Below, piece by piece: positions 1 through 8,059 of a stretch of DNA of 18,102 nucleotides (positions are counted from its first letter, which is position 1; each line of letters begins with the position of its first letter). The stretch is from Bacteroidota bacterium. Lineage in GTDB: Bacteria; Bacteroidota; Bacteroidia; Chitinophagales; Chitinophagaceae. The stretch is taken from NCBI GenBank assembly GCA_028877005.1, contig JAGWPI010000139.1, forward strand, positions 1 to 18,102, given 5' to 3'. The translations under genes and the position numbers were made by a program. The notes beneath the pieces were generated by a model, which saw only the letters and a list, made by a program, of their open reading frames with translations, did not search any database and was not told where the DNA came from.

Positions 1-89
1 CTGAAGCAAATCTGTTTTAAAATATTGGGTTATGTTAAAATGGATGAGTGGTTGATTTTATTTGATGTTTATCAATTAAAATTTCAAAT

Positions 90-126
90 AAAAAAAGCCA
101 CTTCTATTTAAGTGAAATGGCTTTTT
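90..126. terminator. Bidirectional intrinsic terminator after infC
   Basis: This is an inverted repeat with arms 92-104 and 114-126. AAAAAGCCA pairs with TGGCTTTTT, followed by one C/A mismatch and TTC/GAA, with a short loop (an alternative inner pairing is CACTT/AAGTG). An A-run on one side and a T-run on the other give a U-tract on either strand. It starts 20 nt past the infC stop and would end the thrS-infC transcript. It could equally stop a rightward gene entering from the left edge. Confidence 0.8.
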
Positions 127-145
127 AAAAAGGAGCTATAATATA

Positions 146-745
146 TTAGGCAGATTCTTTTTTCTTTTTGGCTGTTTTAGGAGTTAGCATTAAAAACATT
201 CTTTTGCCTTCTAATTTCGGTAAACTTTCCGGCTGACTAATTTCAGCTAATCTTTCAGCAAATTTTAATAAAATAAGCTCTCCCCTTTCTTTAAACTGAA
301 TGGCTCTTCCTTTAAACTGAACATATGCTTTTACTTTATTACCATCCTGCAAAAATTTTTCGGCGTGCTTAGATTTGAAGTCAAAATCGTGATCGTCAGT
401 ACCTGGAGTAAAGCGAATTTCCTTCACTTCACTTTGCTTGGCATTGGCTTTCATTTCTTTTTCCTTCTTCTTTTTTTCGTAAAGAAACTTTTTGTAATCA
501 ATTACTTTACAAACCGGTGGATCTGCATTGGGAGATATTTCAACTAAATCCATTTCTTGTTCTGCAGCAATTTTCAACGCTTCCTGTAACGGATAAATAC
601 CCACGGTTACATTGTCGCCTACCAACCTTACCTGCGCTGCTCTGATTCTTTCGTTAATACGATGTTCAGGTTCCTGATGTCTTTGAAAGCGGGGATTCAT
701 TCTTCCTCCGTATCCGCCGCTGTTACTTTTAAAAGGTAATGCCAT
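146..745 (-). CDS. infC: Translation initiation factor IF-3
   Basis: IF3 binds the 30S subunit, keeps 50S away and checks start-codon/initiator-tRNA pairing. The 199-residue product has the full two-domain layout. An N-terminal domain starts at [15 protein letters not shown] (about residues 29-43), a lysine-rich helical linker with [10 protein letters not shown] lies around 88-97, and a C-terminal domain begins at [15 protein letters not shown] (about 107-121). The first 28 residues, rich in Gly, Arg and Asn, form an extension beyond the E. coli protein. The tail is lysine-rich (KKKKESA). The start is an ordinary ATG, not the ATT or other rare codon used for autoregulation in enterobacteria. 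There is no clear Shine-Dalgarno sequence. It lies 53 nt behind thrS on the same strand, the usual bacterial pairing, and is probably co-transcribed from the thrS promoter. The rpmI-rplT genes that often follow are not seen in the 145 bases left in the window. Confidence 0.97.
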   Translation of the reverse strand: MALPFKSNSGGYGGRMNPRFQRHQEPEHRINERIRAAQVRLVGDNVTVGIYPLQEALKIAAEQEMDLVEISPNADPPVCKVIDYKKFLYEKKKKEKEMKANAKQSEVKEIRFTPGTDDHDFDFKSKHAEKFLQDGNKVKAYVQFKGRAIQFKERGELILLKFAERLAEISQPESLPKLEGKRMFLMLTPKTAKKKKESA

Positions 746-798
746 TAAAACTGGTTTGATTTAAAAATTTTAATTGTAAAAATAATGATTAAATATTG

Positions 799-2736
799 CT
801 ATTCAAGAGATTTACGTTCAGATATTTCCATTACAATATTTTTTATGAAGTCTGATACCGATATAATACCTGCATCTCCTTTACCTTGCCTACGCACAGA
901 AAGCACGTTTTCGCTCATTTCTTTTTCGCCTACCACTAACATATAAGGAATTCGCATCATTTCGGATTCACGAATCTTCTTTCCTATTTTTTCATTCCTC
1001 TCATCAACTTGCACTCTTATGCGATGTTGCTTCAATTTTAAAGCCACTTCCTTTGCATATGGAGCAAATTTATCGCTAATTGGTAAAACAGCCACTTGTT
1101 GTGGAGCTAACCAAACAGGAAATTTACCGGCATAATGTTCTAATAAAAATCCAATAAAGCGCTCATGGGTACCTAAAGGTGCCCGATGTATGATTAGCGG
1201 GATATCAGTATCATTATTAGCTGTGGTATAGGCTAAAGAGAATTTTCTACCTGAATTAAAATCTACTTGATTAGTAGCCAATGTAAATTCACGTCCAATA
1301 GCACTCCAAATTTGTACATCAATTTTAGGGCCATAAAAAGCGGCTTCATCGGGTACTTCTATAAATGGAGTGTTGGTTTCAATGAGCACTTTGCGTACCA
1401 TTTCTTCTGTTTCTAACCACAATTGCGGTTCATTTACATATTTCTGTCCTAGTTTAGCCGGATCGTGCAATGATAAGCGCATCACATATTTATCAATTCC
1501 AAATAAATTGAAATATTTTAGATACATATTGTTTACTGCCTTAAATTCTTCAGCAAACTGTTCTTTGGTACAATAAATGTGAGCATCATTCATATGTAAA
1601 CAGCGCACCCGCATTAATCCAAACAATTCACCACTTTGTTCATACCTATAACAGGTACCATATTCTGCTATTCGATAAGGTAAATCGCGATAGCTTTTGG
1701 GTTCTGCGGCAAAAATTTTATGGTGATGCGGACAGTTCATGGCTTTTAAATAATATTTTTCGCCATCCATTTCCATCGGAGGAAACATACTATCAGCATA
1801 ATAGGGTAAATGACCACTGGTTAAATACATACTTTCTTTGGCAATATGCGGTGTTACAACACGTTTATAACCGGCTTCTTCTTCAGTTTCTTTGGCCAAT
1901 TTTTCTAATTCTTCAATAATAATTGTGCCATTGGGCATCCACAAGGGCAGGCCAGGGCCAACATCATCATCCATAGTAAAAATACTTAATTCCTTTCCAA
2001 GCTTACGATGGTCGCGCTTTTTGGCTTCTTCCAACATAGTTAGATATTCATCTAACTCCTTTTGATTAGGAAAAGTAATACCATATACTCGGGTTAGTTG
2101 TTTATTGTGCTCATCTCCTTTCCAATATGCACCAGCAATATTAGTTAGTTTAATGGCTTTTATAAAACCGGTATTGGGGATATGCGGCCCACGACATAAA
2201 TCTGTAAAATTACCTTGGGTATAAAAGGTAATCTCACCATCATTTAAATTTTGCAGCAAGTCTAATTTATATTCATCTCCTTTTTCATTAAAATAAGCAA
2301 TTGCTTCTGCTTTAGGAATAGCTTTTCTCTGATATGCATTAGATTGTTTGGCTAATTCATTCATTTTTTTCTCTAATGCCAGTAAATCCTCTTCGGTCAT
2401 TTTTCTATCACCCAAATCCATATCATAATAAAAACCGTGGTCAATAGCAGGGCCTACCCAAAATTTAACCCCCGGAAACATACTTTCCACTGCTTCTGCC
2501 ATTAAGTGGGCAGAAGAATGCCAAAAAGTTTGTTTGCCATCTGTATCATTCCATGTAAGCAATTGCAATGAAGCATCAGTCTCAATAGGCCGCGTAGCAT
2601 CCCAAACAACGCCATTAACTTTAGCTGCTAACACTTTTTTGGCCAATCCTTCGCTGATAGATTTGGCTATTTCTAATGAAGTAGTGCCTTTAGGATAAGA
2701 GCGAATTGCACCATCGGGGAAGCGAATTTCAATCAT
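799..2736 (-). CDS. thrS: Threonine-tRNA ligase
   Basis: This class II aminoacyl-tRNA synthetase charges tRNA-Thr and edits mischarged serine in the cytoplasm. The 645-residue length fits the bacterial family. In order it shows an N-terminal TGS domain (about 1-61); the editing domain with H73-x3-H77 in HSSAH and the CRGPH motif at C181/H185; and the catalytic domain with NCPHH (C335), DAHIY (H386) and IIHRAP (H517), matching the zinc-binding Cys-His-His set of E. coli ThrRS. The anticodon-binding domain follows from about residue 545 (VWLAPQQVAVLPI). The ATG start gives MIEIRFPDG, a standard TGS beginning. A TAnnTTTG promoter element lies 32-39 nt upstream. It is the first gene of the thrS-infC unit and is divergent from the secreted-protein gene at 2877. 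Nothing looks truncated. Confidence 0.98.
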   Translation of the reverse strand: MIEIRFPDGAIRSYPKGTTSLEIAKSISEGLAKKVLAAKVNGVVWDATRPIETDASLQLLTWNDTDGKQTFWHSSAHLMAEAVESMFPGVKFWVGPAIDHGFYYDMDLGDRKMTEEDLLALEKKMNELAKQSNAYQRKAIPKAEAIAYFNEKGDEYKLDLLQNLNDGEITFYTQGNFTDLCRGPHIPNTGFIKAIKLTNIAGAYWKGDEHNKQLTRVYGITFPNQKELDEYLTMLEEAKKRDHRKLGKELSIFTMDDDVGPGLPLWMPNGTIIIEELEKLAKETEEEAGYKRVVTPHIAKESMYLTSGHLPYYADSMFPPMEMDGEKYYLKAMNCPHHHKIFAAEPKSYRDLPYRIAEYGTCYRYEQSGELFGLMRVRCLHMNDAHIYCTKEQFAEEFKAVNNMYLKYFNLFGIDKYVMRLSLHDPAKLGQKYVNEPQLWLETEEMVRKVLIETNTPFIEVPDEAAFYGPKIDVQIWSAIGREFTLATNQVDFNSGRKFSLAYTTANNDTDIPLIIHRAPLGTHERFIGFLLEHYAGKFPVWLAPQQVAVLPISDKFAPYAKEVALKLKQHRIRVQVDERNEKIGKKIRESEMMRIPYMLVVGEKEMSENVLSVRRQGKGDAGIISVSDFIKNIVMEISERKSLE

Positions 2737-2767
2737 ATTTAATTTAAAATGTATTTTTTTGTTGCAA

Positions 2768-2775
2768 CAAAGGTA
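2768..2775 (-). promoter_or_regulatory. Bacteroidota -7 promoter element for thrS-infC
   Basis: Read on the minus strand this is TACCTTTG, a perfect match to the Bacteroidota TAnnTTTG element. It ends 32 nt before the thrS ATG, giving a predicted leader of about 25 nt. I do not see a well-spaced TTG (-33) box, so the call rests on the -7 element and its position. Confidence 0.55.
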
Positions 2776-2863
2776 ACAATTTGGCGGCAGAGATTTTTTT
2801 TTGCTATAAATTGCTTCAAAAAAACTTAACGGTTTATTATACTTATTACCTTATTAAGAAACA

Positions 2864-2871
2864 TAGCTTTG
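2864..2871 (+). promoter_or_regulatory. -7 promoter element almost abutting the 2877 start
   Basis: TAGCTTTG matches TAnnTTTG exactly and ends only 5 nt before the ATG at 2877. If transcription begins the usual few bases downstream, the mRNA would be leaderless or nearly so. No clear -33 TTG is visible. Its position also argues against the longer, TTG-initiated reading frame that opens at 2781. Confidence 0.5.
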
Positions 2872-2876
2872 TAATT

Positions 2877-4325
2877 ATGTACCGTGTTGTTGTTATTGCT
2901 GTTTTTTTAGGCCTTATAGCTAATTTACTTCCTGCTCAAAGTTTAACAGGCATTTGGAGAGGTTATTTTATTCAAAAAAATTACAATCCATTTACCGGAC
3001 AATTTGTTGAAGATAGATATAAATATGAGGTTCAGATTAATGAACTGCCCAATAAAGCAATAGAAGGTGTTACTTATTCTTATAAAACAACAGTTTTTTA
3101 CGGCAAGGCCTCCTTTCGGGGATTATTTACTGCATCCACTAAAAATTTAGTAATAAAAGAAACCAAAATGCTGGAAATAAAATCCAGTGATTTAAGTGTA
3201 CCTTGTTTAATGACCTGTTATTTGGATTACAGTAAAGAAGGGAAACAGCAAATACTTTCGGGCACTTACTCTAGTATGGGCGAAAAAGATAAATCAGACT
3301 GTGGTAGCGGTACTGTTTATTTAGAAAGAGTGACAACATCTGATTTTGAACCGGCACCATTTCTTAAAAAACAACCTTTTGTTGAAAAATTAATACCGGA
3401 TAAACAACAAGAAACAGCATCATCTGCTGAAAATAACATCAAAAAATTACAGCAGGCAATTGGTGTTAATGCCGATGGAAAATGGGGTACAGCAAGTAAA
3501 GCCGCTTTACTAAAAAAAATTCCCAATGCTCCATTGAATATTGATTTTAATAATCAGCAACAAATCAATGCACTATTAGCACAAATTAAAACAGCCAACA
3601 TAATACAAACACCTAATAACAAAACTGCACACATTGAACCTGAGCAATCTGCAAGCCTAACTACAAACAATATTAAAAAATTACAAAGTGTATTGGGATT
3701 GAAAGCGGATGGAAATTGGGGGCCTAACAGTAAAGCCGCTTTAAAGAAACAACTTCCTTCCAATCAAGCAACACCCGATTTTACAAATTCAGCTCAAATT
3801 AATGCACTAGTGCAGCAATTACAACAATCTTTGCCATCGTCAGCTACACAATTAATGGCTACTCCACCACAAACAACAACAGTACCTACATTAAAAGATA
3901 CCACCCACCCAACTATTACAGTTATTCCTCATATTCCTATTCCACGTGAATTAACGGAGCGAAAAACCAAAATGGTAAAAGAAGTTTTTGTCTCATCACC
4001 TGAAGTAAAGATTGATTTTTATGATAATGGGGTAATTGATAATGACACAATTACTGTTTTTGACAATAACCGATTGGTAGTAAATAATGGTAGATTAAGT
4101 GAAAAACCTATTACCATTTATTTACACTTAACCAATACAGACCCAACACATGAAATTGTTACCGTTGCAGATAATTTAGGCGATGAACCCCCTAATACCG
4201 CATTAATGGTCATAACTGCAGGTAATGAAAGACATGAAATTTTTATTACCTCAGATGAGGGTACCAATGCCAAAGTGCGCATTACATACCGCGCCAAAAA
4301 TGTGCAGGTTCAAAAGTATAAATAG
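2877..4325 (+). CDS. Secreted protein with two peptidoglycan-binding-like repeats
   Basis: Exact function is unknown; the 482-residue product is exported. Residues 1-20 form a signal peptide (MYRVVVIAVFLGLIANLLPA, likely cut before Gln21). Residues about 22-155 are a beta-rich domain starting LTGIWRGYF, with cysteines in VPCLMTCYLDY and SDCGSG that might form disulfides. Two tandem copies of a PG_binding_1-like unit follow, from about 186 and about 264 (NNIKKLQ...ADGKWG...SKAAL, then NNIKKLQ...ADGNWG...SKAAL), with a period of 78 residues. A Thr/Pro-rich linker (about 325-370) leads to a C-terminal beta domain (about 380-480, FYDNGVIDNDTITVF and PPNTALMVITAG), a type I recall from many Bacteroidota surface or periplasmic proteins. 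I chose the ATG at 2877 over the upstream TTG frame because the signal peptide begins there and a -7 element lies just before it. A cell-wall-associated role is inferred from the repeats; no catalytic domain is visible. Confidence 0.8.
   Translation: MYRVVVIAVFLGLIANLLPAQSLTGIWRGYFIQKNYNPFTGQFVEDRYKYEVQINELPNKAIEGVTYSYKTTVFYGKASFRGLFTASTKNLVIKETKMLEIKSSDLSVPCLMTCYLDYSKEGKQQILSGTYSSMGEKDKSDCGSGTVYLERVTTSDFEPAPFLKKQPFVEKLIPDKQQETASSAENNIKKLQQAIGVNADGKWGTASKAALLKKIPNAPLNIDFNNQQQINALLAQIKTANIIQTPNNKTAHIEPEQSASLTTNNIKKLQSVLGLKADGNWGPNSKAALKKQLPSNQATPDFTNSAQINALVQQLQQSLPSSATQLMATPPQTTTVPTLKDTTHPTITVIPHIPIPRELTERKTKMVKEVFVSSPEVKIDFYDNGVIDNDTITVFDNNRLVVNNGRLSEKPITIYLHLTNTDPTHEIVTVADNLGDEPPNTALMVITAGNERHEIFITSDEGTNAKVRITYRAKNVQVQKYK
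3432..3833 (+). repeat. In-gene tandem duplication of peptidoglycan-binding-like unit
   Basis: Two copies, starting near 3432 and 3666, are offset by 234 bases (78 codons). At protein level they share NNIKKLQ, ADGxWG, SKAAL, a DF.N stretch and QINAL near the end. The DNA has drifted more than the protein, which suggests an old duplication under selection rather than a recent copy. Confidence 0.75.
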
Positions 4326-4337
4326 AACTGATGAAGA

Positions 4338-4925
4338 TTAGTGAGAAAAATGTAATGAGTCTAACAAATTGCCACATTTCATATTCAACGCAGGCAAATA
4401 TGGATTTTTTACAATTCTACTTTCACTGAGCCAATCTGCGCCCACATTATTAAATACACTAGAACAATGAAAATGATACACCGTTGTTTTACTGTACTGA
4501 ACTGTTCTAATTAAATCATAAAGCGACTGACTAATGGCGGCAAAACCTTTCAATTTTTCCTGCATACTTTGTTCTCCTGCCATTCCTACCAATTCAGCCT
4601 TAATATTGGCTACATTTTGTTGGGCGGTTTCTATTATTACCGTATCAGCTTTCAGTAATTGAAATGGTAAACTATCCGCTCTAGTCAGCATTAACAACGC
4701 TTCATTATTTACAGCATCTGCTTGTTGCAAATAGAATTGTGCAGATAAATCATAATAAGTTTGTAAAAAAATAGAGAAAGACGAATCAAAAACCGATTGA
4801 TGTTTTGAAACCATTAATGGTTGCTCGGGTAAATTTTCGAAAGATGTTTGTTTTTCAGTTTGCTTACAAGCCAAAATGCCCAACAACATAACTAATATAA
4901 TTGCATTAATGATAGAAGTTTTCAT
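4338..4925 (-). CDS. DUF3347-type lipoprotein
   Basis: This is a 195-residue lipoprotein. A hydrophobic signal ends in the lipobox ILAC, placing the lipidated cysteine at residue 20. The mature part is helical from about 45 to 140 (FSIFLQTYYDLSAQFYL and later helices). It closes with HFHCSSVFNNVGADWLSE (151-168), IVKNPY (171-176) and MKCG (182-185). That closing layout matches the DUF3347 domain as I remember it: aromatic-x-x-C-P-M, then G-A-x-W-L-S, then I-x-N-P-Y, then M-x-x-C-G. The domain often accompanies copper or other heavy-metal efflux adaptors. Here CPM is replaced by C154-S-S and extra histidines sit at 151 and 153, so metal binding may be altered or lost. It converges with the secreted-protein gene (12 nt between stops) and is divergent from the ABC-F gene. 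No efflux pump is in the window, so the role is open. Confidence 0.7.
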   Translation of the reverse strand: MKTSIINAIILVMLLGILACKQTEKQTSFENLPEQPLMVSKHQSVFDSSFSIFLQTYYDLSAQFYLQQADAVNNEALLMLTRADSLPFQLLKADTVIIETAQQNVANIKAELVGMAGEQSMQEKLKGFAAISQSLYDLIRTVQYSKTTVYHFHCSSVFNNVGADWLSESRIVKNPYLPALNMKCGNLLDSLHFSH

Positions 4926-4951
4926 TTACTTAATTTTTCGGAATAATATCT

Positions 4952-4959
4952 CAAATCTA
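4952..4959 (-). promoter_or_regulatory. -7 promoter element for the DUF3347 lipoprotein
   Basis: On the minus strand this reads TAGATTTG, an exact TAnnTTTG match ending 27 nt upstream of the ATG. The predicted leader is about 20 nt. It lies back to back with the element at 5038-5045 that serves the divergent ABC-F gene. A -33 box is not evident. Confidence 0.45.
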
Positions 4960-5037
4960 GTCCTTTTAATGCTTTTTTTTAACACATCACAAATATATAC
5001 ATATTAAATTTCATATTTTTCAATGCGGCTATACCTT

Positions 5038-5045
5038 TACCTTTG
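5038..5045 (+). promoter_or_regulatory. -7 promoter element for the ABC-F gene
   Basis: TACCTTTG followed by CGCA is an exact TAnnTTTG match ending 20 nt before the ATG at 5066. An imperfect copy, TACCTTTA, overlaps it at 5032-5039. The stretch upstream is AT-rich with no clear TTG at the expected distance. Confidence 0.55.
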
Positions 5046-5065
5046 CGCAAAACATAGAAAATAAA

Positions 5066-6997
5066 ATGTTGATAGGTTTTCAGAATGTAACATTTGAATT
5101 TGGTGCAAGAGTAATTGTAGAAGATGCAACTTGGCACATACAACCCGGCGATAGAATAGGCTTAATTGGTTATAATGGAACGGGAAAATCTACCCTTTTA
5201 AAAGTTTTAGTGGGTGAATATACACCATCTAAAGGCACAGTTGAAAAGGGAAAAGATACTACCATAGGTTATTTACATCAGGATTTGTTGAGTTTTGATA
5301 CCCAAGATTCTATTTTGGAAGTGGCCATGGGAGCATTTGAAAAAATTAAGCAACTAGAAAAAGAGATAGAGGAATTAGGCAAAATATTAGAAACAAAAGA
5401 AGATGAAGCATTATTAACTGCTTATACAGACAAACTACACGAGCTTGAAATAGCCGGTGGATACACCATTCACCACAGAACAGAAGAAGTATTACAGGGT
5501 TTAGGATTTCAGAATGCCGACCTGAACAGGCCATATAAAGAATTTAGTGGTGGATGGCGGATGAGGGTTTTACTGGCAAAAATGATTTTACAACAACCGG
5601 ATGTTTTGTTACTAGATGAACCCACCAATCACCTTGATTTACCATCAATAGAATGGCTAGAAAAATACTTAAAACATTATCAGGGAAGTGTAGTTATTGT
5701 TAGTCATGATAAGTTTTTTCTTAATAGAATGGTTAACAAAATTGTTGAGTTGTACCAACAACAATTGCATGTTTATGTGGGTGATTTTGATTTCTATGAA
5801 CAAGAAAAAGCAATGCGGATTGAATTGCAGCAAAAAGCATATGAAAATCAGCAAGATTATATTCGTCAACAAGAACGATTTATTGAGCGTTTCCGATCAA
5901 AAGCATCTAAAGCTGCTGCTGCACAAAGTGCCATAAAGCGATTAGATAAGATTGATAGAATTGAAAATATCAGTTTAGAAAGACCCAACATGAAAATTAA
6001 TTTTCAGGTAGATAAGCAGCCCGGAAAAATTATATGTGAATTAAAAGAAATAAATAAAACCTTTGGCAATTCAGTTATTCTGCAAAATGCTACAGCAGAA
6101 ATAAACCGAGGAGATAAAATTGCCTTAATTGGAGCCAATGGTAAAGGAAAATCAACTTTATTAAGAATTGTTGCAGGTTCAGAATCTTTTAAAGGTTTAC
6201 GAAATTGGGGCCACAATGTGGAAGAAAGTTTCTATGCGCAACACCAATTAGAGGCATTAAACTTAAATAATACCATTTTGGAAGAGATGAAAGAGTGTGG
6301 CAGTAATAAAAATGAATTAGAATTAAGAAGTTTATTAGGCTGTTTTTTATTTAGTGGGGATGATACAGACAAAAAAATTCGCTTACTCAGTGGTGGTGAA
6401 AAAGCTCGTGTTGCTTTAGCAAAAGTTATTGTAAGTAGAAGCAATTTTTTATTGTTAGATGAGCCAACTAACCACTTGGATATGCATTCTGTTGAATTAT
6501 TGGCAGATGCACTAAACAAATATGAAGGTAGCTATTTATTGGTAAGCCATGATAGATTTTTTATATCCAAAACAGCCAATAAAATATGGGAGATTGTGGA
6601 TCAAGAAATTAAAGAGTTTAAAGGTTCTTACCAGGAATGGGTAGAATGGAATGAGCGAATGGCCAAACAATCATCGGGGAAAAAAGAAATAAAAAAAGAT
6701 GCCACACCTCCCACAAAACAAACGGTAACAAATAAAAAAGACGTCTCTACTAATACTCAACAAAAAAAAGAACTCATTCAAGTTCAAAAAAAATTTCAAC
6801 AAACAGAAGCACTATTAGAATTATTGAATGAAAAAAAATTGGCATTGGAAATGTCATTAGCACATCCCGATTTATATAAAGATCCCGCCAAATTCAGTGA
6901 GTTGGAAAAAGCTTATACATCTATTCAGAACGAGTGGATTACAGCACAACAACAATATGAGCAATTGTTTGAAAAGTTAATGGAGTTAGATACCTAA
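5066..6997 (+). CDS. ABC-F family ATPase (ribosome-associated)
   Basis: This is a soluble protein with two ATP-binding cassettes and no membrane segments. ABC-F proteins bind the ribosomal E site and relieve stalled or drug-bound ribosomes or tune translation. The 643 residues carry two complete nucleotide-binding domains. Domain 1 has Walker A GYNGTGKST (35-43), signature FSGGW (160-164) and LLLDEPTNHLD (about 181-191). Domain 2 has Walker A GANGKGKST (356-364), signature LSGGE (about 441) and LLLDEPTNHLD (about 463-473). Between them lies the charged, helical linker rich in Gln, Arg and Lys (about 245-310). After residue about 530 comes a lysine-rich spacer and a C-terminal coiled coil. The layout resembles the YheS/YdiF/Uup group with a C-terminal domain; I cannot assign a subfamily or a resistance role. 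A short linker would favour housekeeping over antibiotic protection, but that needs alignment. It converges with the next gene and their stop codons overlap. Confidence 0.93.
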   Translation: MLIGFQNVTFEFGARVIVEDATWHIQPGDRIGLIGYNGTGKSTLLKVLVGEYTPSKGTVEKGKDTTIGYLHQDLLSFDTQDSILEVAMGAFEKIKQLEKEIEELGKILETKEDEALLTAYTDKLHELEIAGGYTIHHRTEEVLQGLGFQNADLNRPYKEFSGGWRMRVLLAKMILQQPDVLLLDEPTNHLDLPSIEWLEKYLKHYQGSVVIVSHDKFFLNRMVNKIVELYQQQLHVYVGDFDFYEQEKAMRIELQQKAYENQQDYIRQQERFIERFRSKASKAAAAQSAIKRLDKIDRIENISLERPNMKINFQVDKQPGKIICELKEINKTFGNSVILQNATAEINRGDKIALIGANGKGKSTLLRIVAGSESFKGLRNWGHNVEESFYAQHQLEALNLNNTILEEMKECGSNKNELELRSLLGCFLFSGDDTDKKIRLLSGGEKARVALAKVIVSRSNFLLLDEPTNHLDMHSVELLADALNKYEGSYLLVSHDRFFISKTANKIWEIVDQEIKEFKGSYQEWVEWNERMAKQSSGKKEIKKDATPPTKQTVTNKKDVSTNTQQKKELIQVQKKFQQTEALLELLNEKKLALEMSLAHPDLYKDPAKFSELEKAYTSIQNEWITAQQQYEQLFEKLMELDT

Positions 6998-7983
6998 TAG
7001 CCAGGCATAACAAATGTTAAAACAATTTTATATAGTTGATTTGAAAAAACAGGTACATTGGCATTTTTTTGTAATTGCATAGTTATGAATGGATAGTGTT
7101 CTTTAGTTATTTCGGAAAACTTAACAAATATTGCTTTTGAACCAATAACATTTGGCCTTTTTTGAAAGTAGTACACATATCCACTGCCCATAGCAGATTT
7201 TACATTATCAAAGGCTGCCTGGTATTCAGCAATAGCATTGTTTAAACCGTCAAATCCAGACTTGCTGTAAGTATAAAAAACGGTATCATTATGTACTTCT
7301 TTCCCTTCACAAGTAAATGGCATTATATCAATTGGACATCCATTTTCATTATTTGTACTAATTAATTGCAAACTTGTATGTAAGCTTAATACCATATTAA
7401 AACTTCCTATGGGTGGTTGTTTCATTACCCAATAATAAAAAAGCGGTTTGGGCGGCTCTATATGCAACACTACCCGGTAGCTACTATCAGAAACTTTAAT
7501 TAATCGAAGAAAAATATTAAAATCAAAAAAACCATTGTTGACAGCATAAGCCATTTTCTTTTCAAAAACAGTATTTTTTTCATGATTTATTGCGCCATTA
7601 ACAATCACCAATTTACGATTTAATGCCTTGTATATTTGAATGGTTATTTGCTTTATGTAATTAAATCCGTCTATTTCATTGGAAGGAGTAGCAAAAATAT
7701 AATCTAAACTAACCTGTTTATCTTGCACAACATAAAACCCATTTTGTGCTCCGGGGAGTAATTTTTTGAGTTGAAATAATTGTACTTTTTCAGAATATTC
7801 CTCAGGCTTGTTAATGATAGCTTTGTACTTATACTGATTAAATTGCTGATGGCCATTATTTAAAACATTTGCCAAATCAACACCAAAATCATTTTTTTTG
7901 GATGTAATAGGCACAAAATAAGATTGCGCGTAAGCAGTAAGGGTAGAAAACAGTAGCAAAAATATGCCAACAGTTGTTTTCAT
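6994..7983 (-). CDS. Secreted protein of unknown function
   Basis: I do not recognise this 329-residue protein. Residues 1-19 are a clear signal peptide (MKTTVGIFLLLFSTLTAYA, cut before Gln20), so it is exported and has no further membrane helix. The mature part mixes alpha and beta and is rich in Tyr, Phe, Asn and Lys. It has a stretch PPKPLFYYWVMKQPP near 173-187 and only two cysteines, in NENGCPIDIMPFTCEGKE, about ten residues apart and possibly disulfide-bonded. The C-terminus ends in a beta-like FVMPGY with no sorting domain. The start is ATG, with a -7 promoter element 29-36 nt upstream. Its TAG stop overlaps the TAA of the convergent ABC-F gene. Codon use and composition match the surroundings, so there is no sign of recent transfer. 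It is probably a lineage-restricted hypothetical protein. Confidence 0.7.
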   Translation of the reverse strand: MKTTVGIFLLLFSTLTAYAQSYFVPITSKKNDFGVDLANVLNNGHQQFNQYKYKAIINKPEEYSEKVQLFQLKKLLPGAQNGFYVVQDKQVSLDYIFATPSNEIDGFNYIKQITIQIYKALNRKLVIVNGAINHEKNTVFEKKMAYAVNNGFFDFNIFLRLIKVSDSSYRVVLHIEPPKPLFYYWVMKQPPIGSFNMVLSLHTSLQLISTNNENGCPIDIMPFTCEGKEVHNDTVFYTYSKSGFDGLNNAIAEYQAAFDNVKSAMGSGYVYYFQKRPNVIGSKAIFVKFSEITKEHYPFITMQLQKNANVPVFSNQLYKIVLTFVMPGY

Positions 7984-8011
7984 GAAATGATGAATAGGGT
8001 GAACGGATAGA

Positions 8012-8019
8012 CAAAGATA
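8012..8019 (-). promoter_or_regulatory. -7 promoter element for the secreted protein gene
   Basis: On the minus strand this reads TATCTTTG, an exact TAnnTTTG match ending 28 nt before the ATG at 7983. The implied leader is about 20 nt. No -33 TTG is evident at the usual distance. Confidence 0.5.
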
Positions 8020-8059
8020 TTAATGTTTTTAAGAAAAATGGATTTTTTTAGATAAAATT

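Noticed and set aside
1..111. Open plus-strand frame of 36 codons from the left edge (LKQICFKILGYVKMDEWLIL and on)
   Set aside because: It runs into the left arm and loop of the terminator and has no recognisable motif; another frame stops at 18 and could equally be the end of a gene. Not enough sequence to decide.
2781..2876. N-terminal extension of the secreted protein from a TTG start
   Set aside because: The extension would place 32 residues ahead of a clean signal peptide, and the -7 promoter element at 2864 lies inside it.
5669..5936. Alternative frames on both strands inside the ABC-F gene
   Set aside because: They overlap the conserved cassette and linker and are low-complexity Ile/Leu/Asn/Lys-rich products.
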